A stretch of DNA of 61,955 nt. Source: a virus. Position 1 is the stretch's first letter. Each line of letters begins with the position of its first letter. The notes beneath the pieces are model-generated. The model did not search any database and was not told the origin of the DNA. It worked only from the letters and a program-made list of their open reading frames with translations. Shown one piece after another: positions 21,668 through 28,532 of the stretch. The stretch covers positions 1 through 61,955 of IMG/VR virus record IMGVR_UViG_3300028364_000001. The stretch is one strand, 5' to 3'. The position numbers and the translations under genes are program-made.

Positions 21668-22768
21668 ATGACACGAGCAAACGCAATCTACGACGTCAGC
21701 CTTGACCAGTGCGCAAGCCTGATCGAGGCCTCGGGCAGCACGGTGACCTACCTGCTGCAAGGCGGGATCGGTATCGGCAAGTCCGCTTTGCTGGGCCAGA
21801 TCGGCAAGAGCATGCCCGGCCACCTGCAGGTCTACTTCGACTGCACGACCAAGGATCTTGGGGACATCATGATCCCCAACCTTGCCGAAGCTGCGGGCGG
21901 CACGCCCTACGTGCGGTTCGCGACCAACGAAGAACTGGGCATGCACCTGTGCGACCAGCCTATCATCCTGATGATCGACGAGCTGGGCAAGGCCAACCCC
22001 TCGGTGAAGAACGCACTGACCCGCATCCTCTACGAGCGCAAGATGGCCGGGTATACGATGCACCCCGACAGTATCGTGTTCGCCACCACCAACCTCGGTG
22101 CCGAAGGCGTTGGGGATATGCTGCTGCCCCACCAGTGGAACCGGATCTCGGTGCTGACTGTGCGCAAGCCCGACCACATGGAGTGGCTCGAATGGGGTAT
22201 CAGCAACGGGATCGACCACACCCTGCTGGGCTGGGTCCGCGACAACCCGCAGCTGTTCCAGTCCTTCGAGGACGTCAACGACGCAGAGCAGAACCCCTAT
22301 ATCTTCCACCCCCGGGACCCCAGCCGCAAGGCGTTCGTGACCGGCAGATCGCTGGAGAAGGCCAGCCACATCATCAAGGCCACCAAGGGCAAGGTGGACG
22401 ACATGACGCTGACTGCCGCCCTGATGGGCACGCTGGGGGACCGCGCGGCGATGGACCTGATGGCCTTCGTGCGACTGGCCAACGACCTGCCCAGCCATGC
22501 CTCGATCAAGAACGACCCGCTCAACGCCAAGGTGCCCGCCTCGGCCGCCGCAACGTGCATGGTGGTGTACCGGGCCTTGTCTACCATGGAGGCCGACTGG
22601 GTGGACAACTGGATGATTTACGTTGAGAGGTTGGACACCGAGGCCCAAGGCCTGTTCGCCAACGGCGTGCGGTCGCCCAAGTACGCCAAGCAGTCGGTGG
22701 TGTTGCTCAACAAGAGCTTCACTCGCTGGGTCCAGAGCAGGGCTTACCTCTTCGGCGCGGATCAGTGA
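21668..22768 (+). CDS. MoxR-type AAA+ ATPase
   Basis: 366 residues. Walker A GGIGIGKSAL (about 32-41), Walker B IILMIDELGK (D104, E105), sensor-1 region IVFATTNLGA, then a helical lid and C-terminal domain. MoxR/CobS-type ATPases work with VWA proteins to remodel or load metal into target complexes. The VWA partner is encoded at 24160. Followed by MIW-GDG copies 3 and 4 with only one base between stop and ATG. Confidence 0.85.
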   Translation: MTRANAIYDVSLDQCASLIEASGSTVTYLLQGGIGIGKSALLGQIGKSMPGHLQVYFDCTTKDLGDIMIPNLAEAAGGTPYVRFATNEELGMHLCDQPIILMIDELGKANPSVKNALTRILYERKMAGYTMHPDSIVFATTNLGAEGVGDMLLPHQWNRISVLTVRKPDHMEWLEWGISNGIDHTLLGWVRDNPQLFQSFEDVNDAEQNPYIFHPRDPSRKAFVTGRSLEKASHIIKATKGKVDDMTLTAALMGTLGDRAAMDLMAFVRLANDLPSHASIKNDPLNAKVPASAAATCMVVYRALSTMEADWVDNWMIYVERLDTEAQGLFANGVRSPKYAKQSVVLLNKSFTRWVQSRAYLFGADQ

Positions 22769-22769
22769 C

Positions 22770-22958
22770 ATGATCTGGTCCTTCCTGCGCCCGCTGGTGT
22801 GGTGCCTGTGCCGCTACGGTAGGGGCGACGACGCCCCTTTTGGGGACGGCTACTACGGCAGCAGCGGCGGCAACAGCTCTGGCGAAGGTTACAACTATGG
22901 GCATGGCGCCGGTGACCACTGCGATCTAGGCTGCGACTTCTACGGAGGTCGGGGATGA
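22770..22958 (+). CDS. MIW-GDG family protein, copy 3
   Basis: 62 residues: MIWSFLRPLVWCLCRYGRGD, then PFGDGYYGSSGG and GEGYNYGHGAGDH. The last two segments are nearly the same at DNA level as in copy 5, suggesting recent exchange. It contains four Cys. The stop overlaps copy 4 (ATGA). Confidence 0.68.
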   Translation: MIWSFLRPLVWCLCRYGRGDDAPFGDGYYGSSGGNSSGEGYNYGHGAGDHCDLGCDFYGGRG

Positions 22959-23173
22959 TCTGGTCCTTCCTGCGCCCGCTGGTGTGGAGTGTCGCCCCAT
23001 ATGGCTCAGGCACTAGAGGCTTCCTCCACGGCGAAGGCTTTGGCGATGGTGGCGGTTACGGCGGCAACGGCGATGGCTGGGGCTACCACGACAGTATGGG
23101 CCGTGGCTTTGGTTACTACAACGGTGACGGGGCCGGGTACGGCCTCGGCGACAAGAACGACGACATGACTTAG
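22955..23173 (+). CDS. MIW-GDG family protein, copy 4
   Basis: 72 residues: MIWSFLRPLVWSVAPYGSGT, tail with GYHDSMGRGFGYYNGDG, related to copy 6 (GYHDTEGRGFGRDNG). The stop is TAG within ACTTAG; only the left arm of the hairpin element is present here (23168-23174), directly followed by the CAACCAAGAAAGG leader. Confidence 0.68.
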   Translation: MIWSFLRPLVWSVAPYGSGTRGFLHGEGFGDGGGYGGNGDGWGYHDSMGRGFGYYNGDGAGYGLGDKNDDMT

Positions 23174-23197
23174 TGCAACCAAGAAAGGAATACTCCC

Positions 23198-23950
23198 ATG
23201 ATGGGACTTCGTATGCCGGACGTCAGGGGCGTCGGCACCTACGCGCAGGCCGCTGCACTGTTCGACAGGGCCAAGGAGCGCAAGAACCCCTACCACTCCG
23301 GCACACATGCCATACCCGGGCACAAGGTCACGTTCACAGGCCTGTCCAAGGCCGCCGACGGCACAATCAGATTCACCTATCACAGCACTGACGTGGTGGA
23401 GTGGCACCCCGACGACACCTGCACGCTGGACATCGGCTGGAAGAGCATAAGCACAGGCACGTTCGCTGATCGCTTTGCGCCTGTTGGGGTGGGCATCTAT
23501 GGAGCGTGCAAAGCCCTGCGTGTGGACGGCGTCTACTACAACCCACATGGCATTGTGCGCCTCGACGTGGAGGGACGGCTGACCCACGCCAGCGAAGACA
23601 CGCGCCCGATCCTTCAGGTGCGTGTAGACCGCAAGAAGGCAAAGGCTGCATCGGAGGAGTCTGGTCTCACGGCTTTCCTCGCATGGTACAAGCCCATGGC
23701 GGCCCTGCTGGGCAACGAGCAGATGCACAGGGAGAACCACTACAACTCGGACCTCGTTACGTCCTTGCTCTACAGGGATCAGTGGGAAAAGCTGCGCACC
23801 TGTAGCAGGCTTGCCGGTGCCCGGGCCCATGTCTCCGTCGTAGAGCGGGCTCTGCGCAAGGCCGTGTACGAGCGTTACGACGCCTACTACACCACGGAGC
23901 ACGCAAGCGCCCCCGATTACGGGTCGTTCACTGCGTGGACCCGGGAGTGA
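23198..23950 (+). CDS. Accessory protein, unknown function
   Basis: 250 residues. RMPDVRGVGTYAQAAALFDR at the start; a beta-rich middle (KVTFTGLSKAADGTIRFTYH, CTLDIGWKS); a helical C-terminal half with SGLTAFLAWYKPMAALLGNE. No known active site. It lies between the ATPase and VWA genes, so it may belong to the same system. Its stop overlaps MIW-GDG copy 5 by GTGA. Confidence 0.65.
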   Translation: MMGLRMPDVRGVGTYAQAAALFDRAKERKNPYHSGTHAIPGHKVTFTGLSKAADGTIRFTYHSTDVVEWHPDDTCTLDIGWKSISTGTFADRFAPVGVGIYGACKALRVDGVYYNPHGIVRLDVEGRLTHASEDTRPILQVRVDRKKAKAASEESGLTAFLAWYKPMAALLGNEQMHRENHYNSDLVTSLLYRDQWEKLRTCSRLAGARAHVSVVERALRKAVYERYDAYYTTEHASAPDYGSFTAWTRE

Positions 23951-24117
23951 TCTGGGCTTTCCTCCGTCCGCTGGTGTGGGCCAAGTACGCGTGGGACGGT
24001 GGCGGCGACGACTACCCTTTTGGGGACGGCTACTACGGCGACGGCGACGGCGACTGCTATGGCGAAGGTTACAACTATGGGCATGGCGCCGGTGACCACG
24101 ACGGAAACAGCAGATGA
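23947..24117 (+). CDS. MIW-GDG family protein, copy 5 (GTG start)
   Basis: 56 residues from GTG: (V)IWAFLRPLVWAKYAWDGG, PFGDGYYGDGDG, GEGYNYGHGAGDH. Start overlaps the previous stop (GTGA). Stop fused to hairpin H9. Confidence 0.66.
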   Translation: MIWAFLRPLVWAKYAWDGGGDDYPFGDGYYGDGDGDCYGEGYNYGHGAGDHDGNSR

Positions 24118-24137
24118 CTTAGTCATCCCGACTAGGT
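24117..24137 (+). promoter_or_regulatory. Hairpin-leader element H9 (upstream of VWA gene)
   Basis: ACTTAGTC, ATCCC, GACTAGGT; followed by CCAACCAAGAAAGG and the ATG at 24160. Confidence 0.8.
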
Positions 24138-24159
24138 CCAACCAAGAAAGGACGACCCC

Positions 24160-26319
24160 ATGTTTGGGAACGGAAAACTTACACCAGAGCAACGCCTCCA
24201 GAAGGCGGTCATTGCGATCATGCATCACGACAGATACCGCGCCTTGGCGGGGGTGCTGATGATCGGCAGTCGCAAGGTGGGCACCCATCTGGGTCGCACC
24301 GCTGTGGACACCGCCGCCACAAACGGCATGGACGAGATGTACAACCCCGATTTCATCACGTCGCTCAAGGACTCGGAGCTGCGGTTCCTCGTGCTGCACG
24401 AGAACTACCACAAGCTGTACAAGCACCTGACCACATGGCGGTGGATGTATCTGCGCCATAAGCAGGCGGCCAATGCTGCCTGCGTGGTCGGGGAGACCCT
24501 TATCACGATGGCAGACGGATCGTTTCGTGCCGCCGAAAACATTCGGGTTGGGGATAAGGTGCGGACCCCGTTTGGTCCTGCGCCCGTGCTCGCTGTCAAG
24601 GCCACTGACAACCGTCAAGTATGCGAACTTGACATGGGTATGGGATATAAACTACAATGTACCCCTGACCATAAACTACTGACGGATCGTGGATATGTCG
24701 AAGCCCAATGCCTCACAGAAGCGGATACAATCTACTTGGACGCCGGAGATGGACGCCTTTGTGAAGGAGAATCATGGCGTCATGCAGATCAAAGATATGG
24801 CCCCACACTTGGGGGTGACGGCAATGTCTGTGTACCACAGGCTGCGGAAGCTGGGCTTGGCGTCTACTCGGATGACCGTGAAACAGCAATCGCTGAAAGG
24901 CTTGGGTCTCTGGCAGCCTACGGACTGGGCGTACTTCGCCGGCTTGGTGGACGGGGAGGGCACGGTTACGTGCCAGATCACACAGGGCAAGTACCTGAGG
25001 CCAACACTATCCGTGACCAATACGAGCTACAGCTTAATGCTTTGGTTGGAGTCGCTGGGGATGTATTGTGTGCTGGCCCGAAACAACTACGGCAATATGT
25101 ACTGGAAGGCGGAGGTTTCGGGCTTCGGGATATTGCCGGTGCTGGAGGGGATACGCCCTTGGGTGAAGATACGGACCCGTCGCTACGATATACTCATGGA
25201 GATAATCCGCATCCGAACCTCGGCGGGCTACCGTTTCCAGCCGACTACCGCCATCATCTCCTTGTTAGCGGAATTGAAGGCCTTGAACCTGCGAGGCTCA
25301 CAGTTAGAAGATTCCTTGGCGAGAGCCGGAGAGTCTACGACATCACTACGCCCGCACAGTGTTTTGTTGCAAACGGGGTAGTCGTGCACAATTGCGATTT
25401 TGTCATCAACATCAAGCTGGTGGACGACAACAAGACTGACCGCTTCGCCACCATGACAGGGGGCCTGCTGATCGGCTGCTTCGACGAGAAATATAGAGAC
25501 TGGGACAGCGCTGCGGTGTTCCACGACCTGCTCAAGAACGCCAAGCAAGGCGGGGGTGGCGGCCAAGGCGAACCCGGCCAACCCGGCGAACCCGGCGAAG
25601 GCGAACCGGGCCAAGGCTTCGACGCCCACGACTGGGACGGGGCGCAGGACATGCCCGATGCTGACAAGCAGGCGCTGGCACGCGACATCGACGAGGCGAT
25701 CCGCCAAGGCGCGCTGATGGCAGGCAAGACCGGGTCAGGCGGTGACAGGTCACTTGATGATCTGATGCAGCCACAGGTGGACTGGCGCACGGCGCTGCGC
25801 GACTTCATCACCACGACCTGCGCAGGGTCTGACTTCTCCACGTGGAAGCGGCCCAACCGTCGCTTCATCGGCGCGGGCTACTACATGCCCAGTGGCATCA
25901 CGGAGCGTGTCAAGGATATCTGCGTGGCCGTGGACACCTCGGGGTCCATCAGAGGGCCGCAACTGGCATCGTTTCTGAGCGAGGTCCGGGGCATCGCCGA
26001 CTCCGTGCGGCCCGAGCGCATCCACCTGCTGTACTGGGACACGGCAGTGTGCCGCCACGAGGTGTATCTGGAGCAGGACCTGCACAACTTGGTCCAGTCG
26101 ACCAAGCCCGAGGGCGGCGGAGGCACCATGGTCGAGTGCGTGCCGGAGTTCCTCAACAAGATGGGGATCACCCCACAAGCGGTTATCGTGCTGACCGACG
26201 GCTACCTCGGCGGCAGCTGGGGCACGTGGACCTGTCCGGTCCTGTGGACCATCCTCGACAACAAGAGCGCCCGCCCTGACCACGGGGCAACGGTGCACAT
26301 CAAGGGTCACGAGCTGTGA
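24160..26319 (+). CDS. Metallopeptidase-VWA protein (DUF2201-like) interrupted by an intein
   Basis: 719 residues, 415 after removal of the intein at residues 108-411. The N-terminal domain has HENYH (residues 80-84), a zinc HExxH motif, and the split segment AANAA|CDFVIN. A Gly/Pro/Glu-rich linker (GQGEPGQPGEPGEG) follows. The C-terminal VWA-like domain has the metal-site motif DTSGS (D592) and later IVLTDGYLGG. This is the arrangement of DUF2201 proteins, partners of MoxR ATPases. Stop overlaps MIW-GDG copy 6 (GTGA). Confidence 0.85.
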   Translation: MFGNGKLTPEQRLQKAVIAIMHHDRYRALAGVLMIGSRKVGTHLGRTAVDTAATNGMDEMYNPDFITSLKDSELRFLVLHENYHKLYKHLTTWRWMYLRHKQAANAACVVGETLITMADGSFRAAENIRVGDKVRTPFGPAPVLAVKATDNRQVCELDMGMGYKLQCTPDHKLLTDRGYVEAQCLTEADTIYLDAGDGRLCEGESWRHADQRYGPTLGGDGNVCVPQAAEAGLGVYSDDRETAIAERLGSLAAYGLGVLRRLGGRGGHGYVPDHTGQVPEANTIRDQYELQLNALVGVAGDVLCAGPKQLRQYVLEGGGFGLRDIAGAGGDTPLGEDTDPSLRYTHGDNPHPNLGGLPFPADYRHHLLVSGIEGLEPARLTVRRFLGESRRVYDITTPAQCFVANGVVVHNCDFVINIKLVDDNKTDRFATMTGGLLIGCFDEKYRDWDSAAVFHDLLKNAKQGGGGGQGEPGQPGEPGEGEPGQGFDAHDWDGAQDMPDADKQALARDIDEAIRQGALMAGKTGSGGDRSLDDLMQPQVDWRTALRDFITTTCAGSDFSTWKRPNRRFIGAGYYMPSGITERVKDICVAVDTSGSIRGPQLASFLSEVRGIADSVRPERIHLLYWDTAVCRHEVYLEQDLHNLVQSTKPEGGGGTMVECVPEFLNKMGITPQAVIVLTDGYLGGSWGTWTCPVLWTILDNKSARPDHGATVHIKGHEL
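24481..25392 (+). mobile_element. Intein in the VWA protein, linker also encodes a LAGLIDADG enzyme out of frame
   Basis: 304 residues. Cys1 (CVVGETLITMADGS), block A ...IRVGDKV, block B CTPDHKLLT, block F RVYDITTPAQCFVANG, ends VVVHN before extein Cys. All splicing residues of a class 1 intein are present. The in-frame linker (about residues 80-275) has no recognisable fold; the +1 frame carries the endonuclease. Confidence 0.88.
24695..25381 (+). CDS. LAGLIDADG homing endonuclease nested out of frame in the VWA intein
   Basis: 228 residues from the ATG at 24695 (a GTG at 24689 is also possible), in the +1 frame relative to the VWA gene. The N-terminal TWTPEMDAFVKENHG and HLGVTAMSVYHRLRKLGL form an HTH. 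Then AYFAGLVDGEGTV is a LAGLIDADG motif, followed by a typical beta-rich core and ILMEIIRIR. Only one dodecapeptide is seen, so it should act as a dimer. The frame ends only 11 bases before the intein end. Ribosome site weak. Confidence 0.82.
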   Translation: MSKPNASQKRIQSTWTPEMDAFVKENHGVMQIKDMAPHLGVTAMSVYHRLRKLGLASTRMTVKQQSLKGLGLWQPTDWAYFAGLVDGEGTVTCQITQGKYLRPTLSVTNTSYSLMLWLESLGMYCVLARNNYGNMYWKAEVSGFGILPVLEGIRPWVKIRTRRYDILMEIIRIRTSAGYRFQPTTAIISLLAELKALNLRGSQLEDSLARAGESTTSLRPHSVLLQTG

Positions 26320-26537
26320 TCTGGAGCTTTCTCAAGCCGCTGGTGTGGTGGGGTGACAACTACGGCGATGGCCGCAACGGAGCCGACGGGAACGGTTATG
26401 GCGACAGCATCTTCGCATATGGAGGCGATGGGACGGATAGCCATGGCTTCGAGTACGGCAATGGTGACGGCGTCGGCTACCACGACACTGAAGGTCGCGG
26501 CTTCGGCCGTGACAATGGGAACGGAGGAAGGTCATGA
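26316..26537 (+). CDS. MIW-GDG family protein, copy 6 (GTG start)
   Basis: 73 residues from GTG: (V)IWSFLKPLVWWGDNYGDG. The only copy with Lys in place of the motif Arg, using codon AAG. The tail end GRGFGRDNGNGG resembles copy 9. The stop overlaps copy 7 (ATGA). Confidence 0.67.
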   Translation: MIWSFLKPLVWWGDNYGDGRNGADGNGYGDSIFAYGGDGTDSHGFEYGNGDGVGYHDTEGRGFGRDNGNGGRS

Positions 26538-26692
26538 TCTGGGCCTTCCTCAGACCGTTGGTGTGGTGCGAGACCCGCTACGGCGACGGCAACGGCTACG
26601 GCTACGGCGACGGCGACGGCAACGGCTACGGCGACGGCGACGGATACAGCGGCGACGGCGACGGCCGTGGTCGTGATGACTACCACAACTGA
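26534..26692 (+). CDS. MIW-GDG family protein, copy 7
   Basis: 52 residues, the shortest copy: MIWAFLRPLVWCETRYGDGN, then GYGYGDGDGNGYGDGDGYS. Preceded by GGAGGAAGG inside copy 6. Stop fused to hairpin H10. Confidence 0.67.
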   Translation: MIWAFLRPLVWCETRYGDGNGYGYGDGDGNGYGDGDGYSGDGDGRGRDDYHN

Positions 26693-26712
26693 CTTAGTCA
26701 TGAGGACTAAGC
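26692..26712 (+). promoter_or_regulatory. Hairpin-leader element H10
   Basis: CTTAGTC, ATGAG, GACTAAG: perfect seven-pair stem with a different loop. Followed by CCAACCAACCAACGAAGG and the ATG at 26738. Confidence 0.8.
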
Positions 26713-26737
26713 CCAACCAACCAACGAAGGACACGAC

Positions 26738-26971
26738 ATGTCAAAACCAACCCACCCACCCGCGTGGTCACTCGCCGAAGTGCAGACAGACGGAGGGGCG
26801 ATGATCACCCTTCACGTACCTGTGGCCCCGGGAATTGCTGAATATCTCGCCCAGAGGATGCGCGATACCGGGTTCCTGACCCTGCGGAATGACAAGGAGT
26901 CCCTCTCGATAGCGGCGGATCGTGTCGTCGCTTTCAAACTGACACGTATTGTAGGAGAGCAACCAACATGA
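26738..26971 (+). CDS. Small accessory protein, unknown function
   Basis: 77 residues: PAWSLAEVQTDGGAMITLHV, then GIAEYLAQRMRDTGFLTLRN and AADRVVAFKLTRI. Strand-helix-strand appearance. Stop overlaps the next ATG (ATGA). Confidence 0.6.
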   Translation: MSKPTHPPAWSLAEVQTDGGAMITLHVPVAPGIAEYLAQRMRDTGFLTLRNDKESLSIAADRVVAFKLTRIVGEQPT

Positions 26972-27795
26972 AACTTCCAGTATTCGACCGCAGCACTGCC
27001 CGCTGGGACCGCTTCCGGCGGTTCTACAACGAGCCCGAGCATAACCTGATCGTGTTCGAGAGCGGCGAGGTGATGCTCGCGTCGCGGGACTTCAAGCCCG
27101 ATCAGCGCGGGGTCAATCGCCCCCTTGGGCGGGGCGAGAGTGACCTGCGTGTGGTCAGCACCACCGACGGCGACTGCCCGGCATTGTCGCTTGGCAAGGA
27201 CAGCCTGACCCCAGAGAGCCTCGCGGTGCTCGCACTGTGCCGGCAGGACCCGACTGCGCTGGCAGCAAAGCCTCTGCCCAAGGTATGGATCGCCGAGGGT
27301 CTGTCACGGCAGCTGCTCGTCGACGCAAGCACCGGGCGCAGCGTGGGTATCGGTGGCGACAGGAGCGACAAGGGGCGCAACGCTGCGTGGCAGTGGGCAC
27401 CGTTCCCGGATGCGGAATACTACCGGCCCATGGCCTATATCCCCAGCCCACAGAGCAAGGCCGTCGGGGAGAACCTGAAGATCGCGGTGCCCGTAAAGCT
27501 GACCCCGGAGGAGAAGAAAGCCCTGAGCGACCTCCATGCGGCCTGCACCGCGTGGTGCGAGCTGTGCAGCTGGGACAGCGCGAAGATGGCACCGAAGTAT
27601 CACCGTGGCCGGTATGGCTACCGATACACGGGCGTTCGCTCCCTACACCAACCATGCCTGCCCAGCGAGTTGCCCGAGGGCGTGGAGTCGGAGCTCTCCG
27701 ATCTTGGGCCCGACCAGATCTTCCAGATCGCAACGCACGGGTTCGAACGCGCGACACACGATATGTGGGTAGAGTGCCTCTACGCAGCGATATGA
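26968..27795 (+). CDS. Accessory protein, unknown function
   Basis: 275 residues. MKLPVFDRSTARWDRFRRFY at the start, a central KVWIAEGLSRQLLVDASTGR, then LSDLHAACTAWCELCSWDSA with three Cys. No enzyme motif recognised. The stop overlaps MIW-GDG copy 8 (ATGA), making the longest module: one large gene followed by three family members. Confidence 0.62.
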   Translation: MKLPVFDRSTARWDRFRRFYNEPEHNLIVFESGEVMLASRDFKPDQRGVNRPLGRGESDLRVVSTTDGDCPALSLGKDSLTPESLAVLALCRQDPTALAAKPLPKVWIAEGLSRQLLVDASTGRSVGIGGDRSDKGRNAAWQWAPFPDAEYYRPMAYIPSPQSKAVGENLKIAVPVKLTPEEKKALSDLHAACTAWCELCSWDSAKMAPKYHRGRYGYRYTGVRSLHQPCLPSELPEGVESELSDLGPDQIFQIATHGFERATHDMWVECLYAAI

Positions 27796-28022
27796 TCTGG
27801 GCGTTCTTGCGACCGCTGGTGTGGAACAGGTCCGCTGACGGCTTCGGCTATGGCAACAACCACGGCACCGGGGCGGGCAAAGGTGACCTCAACGGTTGGA
27901 ATAGCGGCAACGGCCAAGGAGAGGGGTACAGCTGGCACGTCGGCGACGGCTACGGCTACGGATATGGCTTTGGCGAAGGCGACGGTGGTGACTACGACGA
28001 CGGAAACGGAGGTGACCTATGA
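27792..28022 (+). CDS. MIW-GDG family protein, copy 8
   Basis: 76 residues: MIWAFLRPLVWNRSADGFGY, then GNGQGEGYSWHVGDGYGYG and DDGNGGDL. The last residues NGGDL are shared with copy 9. The stop overlaps copy 9 (ATGA). Confidence 0.68.
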   Translation: MIWAFLRPLVWNRSADGFGYGNNHGTGAGKGDLNGWNSGNGQGEGYSWHVGDGYGYGYGFGEGDGGDYDDGNGGDL

Positions 28023-28258
28023 TCTGGATCTTCGCCCGACCGTTGGTGCTGCCCGGTGGCTGCTACGTCAGTGCCTTTGGGCAGCCGTTTGGCGATGGCG
28101 TATACAATAAAAACCTTGGCCATTATGGCCAAGGAAACGGCGATGGCAACGGCGACGGCTACGGCTTCGGCCATGATAGAGAGAATGAAGGCAGCGGCGA
28201 CGACTACGGCCACGGTCGCGGCTTCGGCCGTGGCAATGGGAATGGAGGTGACCTATGA
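28019..28258 (+). CDS. MIW-GDG family protein, copy 9
   Basis: 79 residues: MIWIFARPLVLPGGCYVSAF. It has the most divergent start motif. The segment GVYNKNLGHYGQGNGDG parallels copy 1 (GAYNDMLGHYGQGRGDG). The stop overlaps copy 10 (ATGA). Confidence 0.68.
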   Translation: MIWIFARPLVLPGGCYVSAFGQPFGDGVYNKNLGHYGQGNGDGNGDGYGFGHDRENEGSGDDYGHGRGFGRGNGNGGDL

Positions 28259-28494
28259 TCTGGATCTTCGTCCGACCGCTGGTGTGGCAGAGGCAGAACC
28301 GAGGCAATGGATACGACACCGCTTACAACAACGGCAGCGGCGCTGGTATGGGCGATGGTACGGACAGCAGCACGGACACCATCCACGGCTTTGGCAACGG
28401 CAACGGCTTTGGCGGCCACCACAACGGCTTTGGTAACGGCTCCAGCTGCTACGACGGAGGCAACGGCAAAGGCCGTGGTTTTCACCACCAATGA
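28255..28494 (+). CDS. MIW-GDG family protein, copy 10
   Basis: 79 residues: MIWIFVRPLVWQRQNRGNGY. The tail is richer in Asn, Thr, Ser and Phe (GFGNGNGFGGHHNGFGNG) than the others. Stop fused to hairpin H11. Confidence 0.67.
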   Translation: MIWIFVRPLVWQRQNRGNGYDTAYNNGSGAGMGDGTDSSTDTIHGFGNGNGFGGHHNGFGNGSSCYDGGNGKGRGFHHQ

Positions 28495-28514
28495 CTTAGT
28501 CATCCCGACTAAGT
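28494..28514 (+). promoter_or_regulatory. Hairpin-leader element H11
   Basis: ACTTAGTC, ATCCC, GACTAAGT: identical to H7. Followed by CCAACCAAAGGAAAG and the ATG at 28533. Last copy of the element. Confidence 0.85.
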
Positions 28515-28532
28515 CCAACCAAAGGAAAGACA

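Noticed and set aside
21128-22771. Minus-strand open frame of 547 codons
   Set aside because: It lies opposite the MoxR gene and MIW-GDG copy 2, has Val/Ala dipeptide runs that mirror the Gly/Asp repeats, no ribosome site and no recognisable domain. It is a GC-driven shadow.
20901-28494. GDG-repeat regions as simple microsatellite DNA
   Set aside because: Synonymous variation within the conserved start motif, coupled start codons in all ten copies and intact frames argue for translated genes.
20901-28494. MIW-GDG tails as RTX calcium-binding nonapeptides
   Set aside because: The GGxGxDxUx register is not kept. Calcium binding remains possible but is not supported by the family pattern.
19717-28514. 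Hairpin repeats as CRISPR array or rho-independent terminators
   Set aside because: Spacing is irregular and filled with genes, so not CRISPR; no T-run follows the stems, so not typical terminators.
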